Below, in pieces: positions 35,308 to 44,084 of a stretch of DNA of 64,000 nt (the stretch's first letter is position 1; every line of letters begins with the position of its first letter). The notes beneath the pieces are model-generated. The model saw only the letters and a list, made by a program, of their open reading frames with translations, searched no databases and was not told the DNA's origin. Source of the stretch: JAHEDH01 sp963753285 (lineage in GTDB: Bacteria; Actinomycetota; Acidimicrobiia; Spongiisociales; ZC4RG35). The DNA lies in assembly GCA_963753285.1 (NCBI GenBank), contig CAVWBT010000013.1:1-64000 (forward strand). Reading direction: 5' to 3'. The position numbers and the translations under genes were made by a program.

Positions 35308-36323
35308 CAGACGATTTCGGTGGCCATCGCGTTGATCCCGGACCCGAGCCCGAGCAGCAGCACCCGGTCGCCGGGGCGCAACGATTCGGCTTCCTCGGCG
35401 AGCGTGATCGGCACGGCTGCGGGACCCACGTTCCCGAGGGTCGGGAACGTGAGCGGCGTCTTTGCCGGGTCGATGCCGAGCACGTCGCACATCGCAGCCG
35501 TGTGGACCTGGGACACCTGATGGATGATGTAGCGGTCCATGTCGCGCCATCCCCGGTCCTCCACCTCGGCCCATGCCCTCTTCGCCAGCAACACGCCGGC
35601 ATCGAGCAGCGCCTTGGAGTCGGTGCGCATCTGGTCGAGCGTCCCGACGCAGATCTTGTGATGGCTGGTCTCGGCCTGGCTGATCCCCCCGACCACCCGA
35701 TGACTACCGGGGTTTTCCGAGAGCCGGCCCAGCACCATGGCGGCCGCGCCCGAACCGAGGGTCAACGAGGCGAACTCCGAGAAGAGATCCGACATCGTCG
35801 TCTCCTCCCGAGCGAGACGCTCGAGGGTCCTCTCCTGGGTGTAGCGGCTGCCCTCGCCGTCGGTGATCAACGCGTACTCGATCTGCCCCGCATCGATCAT
35901 CGTGCCGGCCACCTGGATGGCGTTCATGAACCCGAGACAGGCGTTCGAGAGGTCGAAGTTGAGGCAGTTGCTCGGCAGGTCCAGCATGTGATGGATGGCG
36001 ACCGCCGCCGACGGCTCGAGGTGGTCACGACAGACCGATGTGTCGATGAGAAGGCCTATCCGGCTGCGGTCGATCCCGGCGGCTTCGATCGCCTTCTCAC
36101 CCGCCAGCGCGGAGGCTTCGGCGAACGTCATGCCCTCCGGCCACCATCGGCGCTCACGAATCCCGGCCAGGTTCTCGAGAAGGCCCGGTGTGGCGCCGAC
36201 GCGCTCGTAGGTGGGCATGAGGCGCTCGTCGAACTCGGCCGATGTCACGATCTCGGGAGCGTGGGCGGCCGCCACCGAGATGACTGCCGTATCGGAATGG
36301 GTGTGGATGGAACTGCCGTGCAT
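35304..36323 (-). CDS. oleA: OleA-like thiolase (Claisen condensation of two acyl-CoAs)
   Basis: A 339-residue thiolase-fold enzyme of the KAS III/OleA group. The catalytic triad is visible: Cys129 in LSNACLGF, His268 in YIIHQVSQVH and Asn298 in LGNVGPAAVP. OleA condenses two fatty acyl-CoAs head to head to a beta-keto acid, the first step to long-chain internal alkenes. The ATG at 36323 has GAGGAAG eight bases before it; the open frame further upstream lacks such a site. It is first in the operon, followed at once by oleBC and oleD. Confidence 0.88.
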   Translation of the reverse strand: MHGSSIHTHSDTAVISVAAAHAPEIVTSAEFDERLMPTYERVGATPGLLENLAGIRERRWWPEGMTFAEASALAGEKAIEAAGIDRSRIGLLIDTSVCRDHLEPSAAVAIHHMLDLPSNCLNFDLSNACLGFMNAIQVAGTMIDAGQIEYALITDGEGSRYTQERTLERLAREETTMSDLFSEFASLTLGSGAAAMVLGRLSENPGSHRVVGGISQAETSHHKICVGTLDQMRTDSKALLDAGVLLAKRAWAEVEDRGWRDMDRYIIHQVSQVHTAAMCDVLGIDPAKTPLTFPTLGNVGPAAVPITLAEEAESLRPGDRVLLLGLGSGINAMATEIVW

Positions 36324-36502
36324 GAAGTCTTCCTCAGGGAGCCGATGATTCTCGCAGGATTTCGCACGATTACCGAACCTATGCGACGTAGAAGCTCTGC
36401 AGAATCGCGTCTGGGTCGACGCCGCATCGGGAGAAGTTTCCCGTATGGGAACCAATCCGCTGCTCGGCACGTCACCATGGGGCTTCCGTTGAAAGGTCCC
36501 AC

Positions 36503-37916
36503 ATGGCTGGTTTGACAGGCAGAACCCGTGCAGTGTTCGTCGGGGCGATCGTGATCGTCACTGCATCCGTGATCGCCGTCGTTGCTATGAACGACCCCGA
36601 GGACGCACCCGAAGACGGGGCCGCGACGACGGTTCCGCCGGTCTCGACCACCACGACACTGGCGCCCACCACCACGAGCCTGATCGAGACCTCAGCAGAA
36701 CTGTCCGGGTGGATCGGGGAGTACATCTGGAGCGAATTCGTCGATGGCGACCCTGGCTCCGACCAGACCCTGGTTCACCGGCTCGTGCTGAATGACGTGT
36801 TGGAGGACGGGGCGATCATCTCGGGCACCCTCGTTCAGGAGGGGTTCCAGACCTTCGCAGTCATGGACGTCCTCGGTGTCCCGGGTGACGGGTTCGTGAC
36901 CATCGAGTTCGTGGCCGTCACGGAAGGATCGGCGCCGTACACCGAAGCCGAGGCATTGTTCCGACTCGCAGGCAACCCACAACGACCCGAGACGACCGTC
37001 GTCGGCCTCGTCACGCTCGTTCCCGATCCGCCGCCCGGCACGCTCTTCGTTCGCGACCTGGGTGAGGACGTCGTGGCCGAGCCACCGGCAACGGTGTGGG
37101 GCGTGGACGCCGAGACCTTCGATCTCGTCCAGATCGAGATATCGAGCGGCGCGGAGCTGAGACGAGTGACTGGGTGGGGCGTCGACCTCGCCGAGCGGAG
37201 TGAGGGCGGCGGCCAGGCACTCCAGTTCGTCGAGGTCGAGGCGAGCACGTCCATCTGGGTCGACGACTGTTGCGAACCGGCGTTCGGGACCACGTTCCGA
37301 ATCGACCCGGAGACGACCAGCCTCGACGACGCGGGGCTGAGAGTGACCGGCCTCGGCGCCGAGCTGTCGTTCGACGGCAGGCTGGTGGCGGTCGGCGTCG
37401 GCGACATCGGGATTCAGATCCTGGACGCGCAGTCCGGTGCCGAGGTCGTGAGCCCCGACTCACTGGCGCCACTGATCGCAGCACCGGACGATGCCGGTGA
37501 TTTCGTGTTCCCCACGCCGCTCACGTGGCTCAGTGGTACCACGCTCGCCGTTGCGGTCGACTCGGTCGATCGGACGACCATCACGTTGTTGGACGTCACC
37601 GATCCGCTGGCACCCACCTCGATCGGCGATCCGATCACCATCGACGGCACCATCGCCGACGGCGATGTGCGGTTCGACGGTCGCATCGTGGCGCTGGCGG
37701 ATCGACCGGACCTCTCCGTTCAAGGAGCTGGTCGTCATCGACGTTCCGACGGCGACGGTCGTCGAGCGCATCGAACTCGCAGACGGGACGGGCGGCATCG
37801 ACTTCGACCGCTCTCGCCGGCACCTGTTGATCGTCGACGGCGAAGGCATGCTCGAGCTGTACGGGAAGGCCGGCTTCGATCGCCCCATCGGCCCGTTCGT
37901 CGACGCCGGTTGGTGA
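36503..37916 (+). CDS. Membrane-anchored extracellular beta-rich protein; frame interrupted near 37712-37717
   Basis: One N-terminal membrane span (about residues 11-28) is followed by a Thr/Pro-rich linker and about 400 residues of beta-strand-like sequence. The part near residues 70-180 is a lipocalin-like block (GEYIWSEF, IISGTLVQEGFQTF). The rest has short repeats reminiscent of beta-propeller blades (RLVAVGVGDIGIQILDAQSG; TITLLDVTDPLAPTSIGDPI). The frame shifts by one base after DRPDL and continues as PFKELVVIDVPTATVVERIE to FVDAGW and the stop. The joined length is about 471. Family and role are not recognised. Confidence 0.65.
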
Positions 37917-38040
37917 TCGTCCAGCAGTGCTCCGACCCAGCCGACCAGCACAGGTCGCGAGTCGCTGTGAGCAAACTGACAGCCCATAGAGTGGGCTCGA
38001 GCGCGCCGCTCAAGCCGACCTCGATGAAGGTGGGTCTCTG

Positions 38041-39936
38041 TTGACCAAAGTCTCGCACTCCGAACCTCATCGATCGGATCAACACTCCTCGCTGACCGTG
38101 CGTGCACTCGCTCTCGGCGCGCTGGGAGTGGTCTTCGGAGACATCGGCACGAGCCCGCTCTACGCCTTCCGCGAATCGCTGGCGGGTGAGAACCCGATCG
38201 GCGTCACGGAAGCCAACATCCTCGGGGTCTTGTCACTGATGTTCTGGTCGCTGATCATCGTGATCACGGTGAAGTACTTGATCATCGTCATGCGTGCGGA
38301 CAACCACGGTGAGGGCGGCATCCTCGCGCTGGCGGCGCTGATCACCCGGGGAGGTCGAACCGGGCGAGCGCTGGTCATGATGGGACTCTTCGGAACCGCG
38401 CTGCTCTATGGAGACGGGATGATCACACCTGCGATCTCCGTGCTCTCGGCCGTCGAAGGAATCGAGATCGCGGCGCCATCGGTGCACACATGGGTGCTGC
38501 CGATCACCGTCGCGATTCTCATCGGACTGTTCTCGATACAACGACACGGAACGTCGACTGTCGGAAAGCTGTTCGGCCCGGTCATGGTCGTGTGGTTCAG
38601 CACGCTGGCCATCGTGGGCACGGTGCACATCGTGGACACCCCCTCCGTCCTCCGGGCGCTGAATCCCTGGCTGGCGGTGCAGTTCTTCATCGACAACGGC
38701 GGCACGGGATTCCTGGTGCTCGGCTCAGTGTTCCTGGTGGTGACCGGGGGTGAAGCCCTCTACGCCGACATGGGACACTTCGGGCGGCGGCCGATCCAGC
38801 TGGGCTGGTTCGTCGCCGTGCTCCCCGCCCTGACACTCAACTACTTCGGACAGGGCGCGCTCCTCCTCGACGACGCAACCGCCATCCGCAACCCGTTCTT
38901 TCTCATGGCGCCCAGCTGGGCCCAATGGCCGCTCACCGTCCTGGCGACGGTCGCAACAGTGATCGCATCTCAGGCACTCATCTCGGGCGCATTCTCGCTC
39001 AGTTCCCAGGCGGCCAACCTCGGCTACCTCCCCCGCATGAGGATCATCGAGACGTCAGACGAGCTTCGGGGCCAGGTGTACGTTCCGACGATCAACTGGT
39101 TCCTCCTGGCGGCATGCGTGACCCTCGTCGTGTCGTTCCGGTCGTCTTCCAACCTCGCCGCCGCCTACGGAGTCGCCGTCACGATGACGATGCTCATCAC
39201 CACCATGTTGATCGCCTCGGTCGCCATCCACCGTTGGAAGTGGTCGCGGGCGAAAGCCCTGCTGATTCTCGTCCCACTGGGCCTCATCGATCTGGCGTTC
39301 GTCGTTGCGAACCTCTTCAAGATCCCTGCCGGCGGATGGGTGCCGCTCGCAATCGGCCTGATCGGATTCGTCGGATTCACGACGTGGCGGAAGGGACGCT
39401 CGCTCGTGGCCGAGCGCATCGAACGGAGACAGCTTTCGGTCAACGATTTCGTTGCCGGACTGGCCGACGAGGACATCGCCAGGCACCCGGGCACCGGGGT
39501 CTACCTCCACCGTCATCCGGGCCTCGTGCCACCGGCGCTCCTGGCGAACCTGCGACACAACAACAGCCTCCACGAGACCGTCGTCTTCGTTTCGGCGATC
39601 ACCGACGATGCACCTCACGTGCCACTGGCGCAACGCGAGCGCATCACACACCACGATCTCGGATTCCACGAACTCGAAATGCACTACGGGTTTGCAGACC
39701 GGCCGACGCTCGCAGAGGACCTCGAGACGCTGATCATCGAGGACGTGTCGTTCGATGCTCAATACACCACCTACTTCCTCGGACGGGAGCGGATCGACAT
39801 CGCAGACCGGCCCGGCATGGCGGCTTGGCGCGACCGGCTGTTCATCTTCATGCATCGAAACGCCAGCGACCCTTCGATCCACTTCGGTCTCCCGCGGGAA
39901 CAGAGCGTCGACATCGGCACCCACGTCGGCATCTGA
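38041..39936 (+). CDS. kup: Kup-type potassium uptake protein
   Basis: A 631-residue transporter of the Kup/HAK/KT family: the N-terminal signature GVVFGDIGTSPLYAFRES, then VKYLIIVMRADNHGEGGILAL and YGDGMITPAISVLSAVEG, twelve spans to about residue 450 and a cytoplasmic C-terminal domain. It imports K+ coupled to protons. A TTG start at 38041 fits the family N-terminus. Neighbours give no regulatory hint, though it follows the extracellular protein gene by 124 bases in the same direction. Confidence 0.92.
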   Translation: MTKVSHSEPHRSDQHSSLTVRALALGALGVVFGDIGTSPLYAFRESLAGENPIGVTEANILGVLSLMFWSLIIVITVKYLIIVMRADNHGEGGILALAALITRGGRTGRALVMMGLFGTALLYGDGMITPAISVLSAVEGIEIAAPSVHTWVLPITVAILIGLFSIQRHGTSTVGKLFGPVMVVWFSTLAIVGTVHIVDTPSVLRALNPWLAVQFFIDNGGTGFLVLGSVFLVVTGGEALYADMGHFGRRPIQLGWFVAVLPALTLNYFGQGALLLDDATAIRNPFFLMAPSWAQWPLTVLATVATVIASQALISGAFSLSSQAANLGYLPRMRIIETSDELRGQVYVPTINWFLLAACVTLVVSFRSSSNLAAAYGVAVTMTMLITTMLIASVAIHRWKWSRAKALLILVPLGLIDLAFVVANLFKIPAGGWVPLAIGLIGFVGFTTWRKGRSLVAERIERRQLSVNDFVAGLADEDIARHPGTGVYLHRHPGLVPPALLANLRHNNSLHETVVFVSAITDDAPHVPLAQRERITHHDLGFHELEMHYGFADRPTLAEDLETLIIEDVSFDAQYTTYFLGRERIDIADRPGMAAWRDRLFIFMHRNASDPSIHFGLPREQSVDIGTHVGI

Positions 39937-39992
39937 GTGAGGAGGTGCCCCTCGGCACCGGAGTCGGCTGCCGAATCCTTCGGAGTGGGGGA

Positions 39993-40358
39993 TCAGCCCG
40001 AACGGGTTCCAGGAACAGGGTCGAGGACACCGTGACGGGTCGCCCAGATGATCGCCTCGGTGCGATTCGTGACGCCCAGCCGCTGATAGAGATCCGCGAG
40101 CACGCGGTACGTCTCGCGCTCGGAGTATCCGATGCGCTCGGCGAGGCTCGCCACCGTCTCGCCCCGAGCGAGCAACTGCAACCACCCCGCCTCGCGCTCG
40201 TCGACCGTTGCACTGATCTCGGGAGGCGGAGGAATGCGTTGGGCCATCGCCCGTGCGAGATGGATCGGCGCCGAGACACGACCCCGCAACGCCGAGGAGA
40301 TCACCTCGCGCAACTCGTCGGCCGGATCGGCATCGTCGAGGATGTCAGAGGGAAACAC
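39993..40358 (-). CDS. Small LuxR-type helix-turn-helix regulator
   Basis: About 121 residues, almost all DNA-binding domain: EREAGWLQLLARGETVASLA, SERETYRVLADLYQRLGVTNRTEAI. There is no receiver domain. The GTG at 40358 or a GTG at 40385 are both possible starts. The 5' end overlaps the start region of the oppositely transcribed repeat-protein gene, so the two may regulate each other. The much longer antisense frame to 41450 is not believed, because the plus strand codes there. Confidence 0.7.
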   Translation of the reverse strand: MFPSDILDDADPADELREVISSALRGRVSAPIHLARAMAQRIPPPPEISATVDEREAGWLQLLARGETVASLAERIGYSERETYRVLADLYQRLGVTNRTEAIIWATRHGVLDPVPGTRSG

Positions 40359-41166
40359 AGCGAGTCGGGTACAGGCCGGGGTCACGGGTCTGCTCAAGGG
40401 AACCGGAAACATCGTCCAGGGAGCCACGTCGGTGGTTCGTGACGCAGTCGTCACGACACTCGGCAACGTCGGCGACATCGCCGGGTCGGTCGCCTCGACC
40501 GCGGCGGAGATCGTCAGCGGCGCATTCGCTGCGGTCAACGAGGTCGGCACCGGTGCCGTGCGCACCGCCAAGGGGCTGGTCGTCGGCCTACTCGAAGGCG
40601 TCGGCGAGATCGCGACCGTCACCGTGGGGACCATCTTTGACGTCGTTCGTGCTGCCATCCACGGAACCGGCTCGATCGGCACCGACGCGGCATTGACCGT
40701 TTCCGGCATCGCCGAAGGTGTCATCACCGCCACCAAGACCACCGGCGTGAGCCTCGCCGACGGTGCGGTCGCACTCGGAAGTTCGGTCATCAATGGCATG
40801 AAGGACCTCGGCACGAGTGCAGTCGACACCGCCTCGGCGACCGTTTCGGGTGCTGTCAAGGGTGCGGCCCAGATAGGTGGCGACGTTCTCGAAGCCGCAT
40901 CCGGCACGGCCAAGGGCCTGGTGCAAGGCGCAGGAGAGGTTGGAACCGACATCGTCGATGTCACGACGGGTGCGATCTCGGGTGCGATCTCGGGGGCCAA
41001 GGAGCTGGGGCTATCGGTCGAGGACGCGGCCTCCGCGGCCGCCACCGGTGCCCTCGAGGCGGCCGAGGCGATCGGCGAGTCGGCCGTCCATGCGGTCCGC
41101 GATGTCGCAGCGTCCGGAGTCGGCGGTGTCAAGGCCGTCATCAAGGGCGAGCAGGAAACCGCCTGA
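40342..41166 (+). CDS. Ala/Gly/Val-rich repetitive amphipathic protein
   Basis: A 274-residue low-complexity protein made almost only of G, A, V, T, S, I, D and E with regularly spaced charged residues. Loose repeats recur roughly every 30-40 residues, for example TGNIVQGATSVVRDA, VGTGAVRTAKGLVVG, GTSAVDTASATVSGAVKGA and VGTDIVDVTTGAISGA. No signal peptide or family is recognised. Long amphipathic helices of this sort occur in phasins, LEA-like and lipid-droplet proteins, so surface coating of lipid or polymer inclusions is a possibility only. The start is uncertain, and the ATG at 40342 is provisional. Confidence 0.6.
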   Translation: MSEGNTASRVQAGVTGLLKGTGNIVQGATSVVRDAVVTTLGNVGDIAGSVASTAAEIVSGAFAAVNEVGTGAVRTAKGLVVGLLEGVGEIATVTVGTIFDVVRAAIHGTGSIGTDAALTVSGIAEGVITATKTTGVSLADGAVALGSSVINGMKDLGTSAVDTASATVSGAVKGAAQIGGDVLEAASGTAKGLVQGAGEVGTDIVDVTTGAISGAISGAKELGLSVEDAASAAATGALEAAEAIGESAVHAVRDVAASGVGGVKAVIKGEQETA

Positions 41167-41184
41167 CCCTCCCGCAGACGGGTC

Positions 41185-41216
41185 ACCGAGGCCCCGGAGC
41201 ACCCCGGGGCCCCGGT
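41185..41216 (+). terminator. Terminator-like hairpin after the repeat protein gene
   Basis: GGCCCCGG at 41190-41197 pairs with CCGGGGCC at 41204-41211, extended by ACCG/CGGT across one mismatch. It is 18 bases after the stop. There is no strong T-run, so terminator strength is uncertain. Confidence 0.5.
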
Positions 41217-41304
41217 TCGTTCGGGCCCCCTCGAGATCGGTGCCTGTCGTATGATCTGCGCTGCGGCGACCACGGCGGCCGACCGCGCACCGAGGAGGTG
41301 CCGC

Positions 41305-41784
41305 ATGGTTCGTCGAGCGAAGTCATTCGTGGTGAACGCAGGAGAGGGTCGAGACCTCAGGGGCCCGGCAGGTGGAGACCTCCGGCTCAAGGCCGACACC
41401 GACTCCACCGACGGCGCGTTCACGCTCCTCGAGATCGAGATCGGCCCCAAGCAGGGACCGCCCAGGCATCTTCACCGACGCGAAGACGAGATGTGGTACA
41501 TCCTCGACGGCTCGTTCAGGTTCTTCGCCGACGAAGAGATCCTCACCGCGTCCCGGGGAGGGTTCGTCTTCGTCCCCCGGGGAACCTCACATTGCTTTCA
41601 GAATCTCGAAGACCGGATGTCGCGGCTCCTCGTGATGTTCGCCCCGTCCGGCATGGAGCGATTCTTCATCGAGCACGCCGAACTCCCCCCTGGCCCAGCC
41701 GATCCCGACGCATACGACGCGATCGCCGACAGGTCGATGATGGAGGTGACTGGCCCGGCGTTGGCGGTCTCCCATCCGATCTGA
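41305..41784 (+). CDS. Cupin-domain protein
   Basis: A 159-residue single-domain cupin. Motif 1 is GPPRHLHRREDEMWYILDGSF (His, His, Glu metal ligands) and motif 2 is FVFVPRGTSHCFQN with its His. The family binds a metal and covers dioxygenases, isomerases and binding proteins; nothing here picks one. The ATG at 41305 follows GAGGAGGTGCC, while the frame open to 41251 has no such site. It converges with the small gene at 41813. Confidence 0.85.
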   Translation: MVRRAKSFVVNAGEGRDLRGPAGGDLRLKADTDSTDGAFTLLEIEIGPKQGPPRHLHRREDEMWYILDGSFRFFADEEILTASRGGFVFVPRGTSHCFQNLEDRMSRLLVMFAPSGMERFFIEHAELPPGPADPDAYDAIADRSMMEVTGPALAVSHPI

Positions 41785-41812
41785 CGAGCGTTCGGCTCGA
41801 TCCGTCGCCGCG

Positions 41813-42142
41813 TCAATGTCCCCGACCCACCCGGTCGTTGGCGGCACGCTGGAGCTCGGTGAGCGATGTGAGGAGGTCGGCGTACAACGGCATCCGTGCG
41901 GGCGCGCAGCAGCCGACCTGGAGCCTGCCGATCCGGCCCCCGGTCTCCTCGAGTCCGGCGACGATCGCATCGGCATCGGTGATTTCGCCTCGGAACATCG
42001 AGAACCGGGATCGCGCAGTGGACAGGTCGTCTGCGATCGCCTGCATCGTCGGACTCCGTTCGGGCTGACAACACAGGTTCTCGAGTCTGGTGAGGGTCTT
42101 CTCTGCGTGGTCCAGAAGGGCGTCCGGTGATCGATCGGACAT
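41813..42142 (-). CDS. Hypothetical protein, 109 residues
   Basis: No family recognised. The protein is mostly helical, soluble, with a CC pair near residue 24 (LENLCCQPE) and a second CC (LQVGCCAPAR) near residue 77, which could bind a metal or form disulfides. It ends 28 bases from the cupin gene stop and starts 18 bases downstream of the DJ-1/PfpI-like gene on the same strand, so it is probably co-transcribed with that gene. Confidence 0.6.
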   Translation of the reverse strand: MSDRSPDALLDHAEKTLTRLENLCCQPERSPTMQAIADDLSTARSRFSMFRGEITDADAIVAGLEETGGRIGRLQVGCCAPARMPLYADLLTSLTELQRAANDRVGRGH

Positions 42143-42160
42143 CGGACCAGCGTAGGAGAT

Positions 42161-42673
42161 TCAGCGGACCGGCCCGTACAGGATCGTGTCGACCAGGAGC
42201 GGTGCGGCCTCGACGGCCGCTGAACTACCGCTGGTCGTGAACAGACGGCCGTGGCGTTCGATCGGAGCGTCCGACAGGTCGACGCCGAATGGTTCCAACT
42301 CATCCCGGGTGAGCCAGTGACCCGCCGCCCGCCTTCCCGCAAGCAGCCCGGTGGCGGCCAGCAGCAGCGTGCCGGTGGAGATCGACAGCACTCCATCGCA
42401 CGACGATGCGATCTCTCGGATCCGTTCCACCACGCCGGGGTCACGCGCCATCGGACGGCACCCGAACCCGCCGGGGAGGACGAGCACGTCCGGCTTCGCT
42501 TCTGCGAGCACTGCGCCCGGGACGAAGACGTCACCGGGGTCGATACCCACGACGGGTTCGTGGGTGAGACCGATCATCAGGACATCGGTGCCGAACAGGT
42601 CGGCGATGCGAGCCGCCGGAAGCGTCGCCTCACGCGTCATCACCCCGGCTCCGAGGAAGACACCGACAGTCAT
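42161..42673 (-). CDS. DJ-1/PfpI-superfamily protein with Ser in place of the nucleophile Cys
   Basis: A 170-residue class I glutamine-amidotransferase-like fold: FLGAGVMTREATLP near the start, VLVLPGGFG around residue 66 and the elbow LSISTGTLLLAATGLLAGRR. Relatives have SVCTG at the elbow; here the equivalent of Cys is Ser99, so thiol chemistry is lost. It may be a binding or sensory protein. The gene diverges from the MerR gene with 104 bases between starts, placing it beside the MerR operator. Confidence 0.78.
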   Translation of the reverse strand: MTVGVFLGAGVMTREATLPAARIADLFGTDVLMIGLTHEPVVGIDPGDVFVPGAVLAEAKPDVLVLPGGFGCRPMARDPGVVERIREIASSCDGVLSISTGTLLLAATGLLAGRRAAGHWLTRDELEPFGVDLSDAPIERHGRLFTTSGSSAAVEAAPLLVDTILYGPVR

Positions 42674-42725
42674 GCTCGGACCATACCGCTTCTCACCGTC
42701 CGCCTCGGAGTCGGCGGAAACGCGC

Positions 42726-42756
42726 TTGACTCTCCCCCAGGGGGAGCATCGACGAT
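42726..42756 (+). promoter_or_regulatory. MerR-type promoter/operator
   Basis: TTGACT at 42726-42731 is a good -35 box. It is followed by the palindrome CTCCCCC-A-GGGGGAG at 42732-42746 and a weak -10 (GACGAT, 42751-42756) after a 19-base spacer. An over-long spacer filled by a dyad is the hallmark of promoters twisted open by MerR-family activators. It lies 22 bases before the MerR start, so self-regulation is likely. Confidence 0.75.
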
Positions 42757-42777
42757 GAAAGGGAAAGGAGGTCGAGC

Positions 42778-43605
42778 ATGAGCCAAGTGGTCCCGATCGG
42801 GCGGTTCTCGAAGATGACCCGGCTGTCGGTGAAGGCGCTCAGGCTGTACGACGAGATCGGCCTGCTCCAGCCGGCCTGGGTGGACGACTCGTCGGGCTAC
42901 CGCTACTACGAGCCGAGCCAGGCGAATCGAGCCGAGGCGATCAGGATCCTCCGAAGCGTCGACATGCCGCTCGAAGAGATCGGAGAGATCCTCGACATCG
43001 CCGACCCGTCGGAGGCGAAGGCCGCCCTGAAGCGGCATCACGACCGACTGACGACCCGGCTGGCGGACCAGCAACGCATGCTCGAGTACCTCGAAACCAT
43101 CATCGATCGGGAGAAGATCATGCCGTACGACATCGCAGTCGAGCAGGTACCGGCGCGCACCGTTGCCGCGTTGAGGAAGACGACGAGCCTCCGGACCATC
43201 GGAGACGACATCGGTGCCGGGTTCGGAGCCCTCATGCAGTTCATGGGCGCTACGGCCGCCCAGCCCATGGGACCGCCGTTCATCGTGTACTGGGACATCA
43301 TCGACGAAGAAACCAGGGGTGACGTCGAGTTCTGCGTCCCGGTTGCTGCCGGTCTCTCGGGGAGCGAGACGGTCGAGGTGAAGACGCTGCCATCAGAGGT
43401 CGTGGCCTACACGATCCACCATGGGCCGTACCCCGAGATCAGCCCGGCTTATCACACGCTGACCGGATGGATCTCCGAACACGGTCATGAGATGACCGGG
43501 CCGCCGCGGGAGATCTATCTCAACGACCCCACGCAGGTCGGCGAGGACGAGTTGCTCACCCGGGTCGAGTGGCCGATCAACGCCGAAATGGCAGCGAGCC
43601 GATGA
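42778..43605 (+). CDS. MerR-family regulator with GyrI-like effector-binding domain
   Basis: A 275-residue BmrR-like activator. The winged helix-turn-helix is IGRFSKMTRLSVKALRLYDE with GLLQPAWVDDSSGYRYY, then a dimerising coiled coil (about residues 80-115), then a GyrI-like small-molecule domain (about 120-270) with VAYTIHHGPYPEISPAYHTL. Such proteins respond to cationic drugs or lipophilic ligands. An AAAGGAGGTC ribosome-binding site precedes the ATG. The downstream DUF1801-like gene overlaps by 4 bases. Confidence 0.9.
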   Translation: MSQVVPIGRFSKMTRLSVKALRLYDEIGLLQPAWVDDSSGYRYYEPSQANRAEAIRILRSVDMPLEEIGEILDIADPSEAKAALKRHHDRLTTRLADQQRMLEYLETIIDREKIMPYDIAVEQVPARTVAALRKTTSLRTIGDDIGAGFGALMQFMGATAAQPMGPPFIVYWDIIDEETRGDVEFCVPVAAGLSGSETVEVKTLPSEVVAYTIHHGPYPEISPAYHTLTGWISEHGHEMTGPPREIYLNDPTQVGEDELLTRVEWPINAEMAASR

Positions 43606-44045
43606 AGATCGAAGCGGCGGCGATCGAGAAGCACTTCGCGGCGTCGGGCGACCTCGGCGACGATCTGCGCGAGATCGACCGAGTGATCACCGAGACTGCG
43701 CCCGGTCTGAAGCGCCAGCTGTTCGCGGGTCCGAGCATCACCATGCTGGGGTACGGCGAGATGGCCTGGCAGCGCCCTTCGGGGTCCGGGGTCTGGCCGC
43801 TGATCGGCGTGGCGGCGCAGAAACGCCACATCAGCGTGTACGTGGCGGCCGTCAAGGACGGTGTCACGCTCGCCGAGCACTATCAGGGTCGTCTCGGGAA
43901 GACGAACAACGGAAAGAACTGCATCCGATTCGGCGGTGTCGACGTCATCGACCTGGATGTGTTCGCCGAGGCCGTCCGCGACGCCGTGGAATGGGCCGAC
44001 CGGCAGGAAGAGTTGTTCGGCCGGACCTGCGCTCGACCAGTCTGA
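43602..44045 (+). CDS. DUF1801-family (YdhG/YjbR-like) protein
   Basis: A 147-residue protein with the DUF1801 pattern: the helix LREIDRVITETAPGL, GYGEMAW, the strand pair VAAQKRHISVYVAA and the C-terminal GKNCIRFGG. The function of the family is unknown; it has a CyaY-like fold. The ATG overlaps the MerR stop, so it is translated with the regulator and probably controlled by the same ligand. Confidence 0.75.
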   Translation: MKIEAAAIEKHFAASGDLGDDLREIDRVITETAPGLKRQLFAGPSITMLGYGEMAWQRPSGSGVWPLIGVAAQKRHISVYVAAVKDGVTLAEHYQGRLGKTNNGKNCIRFGGVDVIDLDVFAEAVRDAVEWADRQEELFGRTCARPV

Positions 44046-44084
44046 ACGGCGACACGGTCACTCGCGCACTCGTAGGGTGTCGTT

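Noticed and set aside
39993..41450. A 485-residue leftward protein
   Set aside because: Only the last 120 or so residues look like a protein (LuxR HTH). The rest is Thr/Pro/Ala-rich antisense of the repeat protein and its intergenic region.
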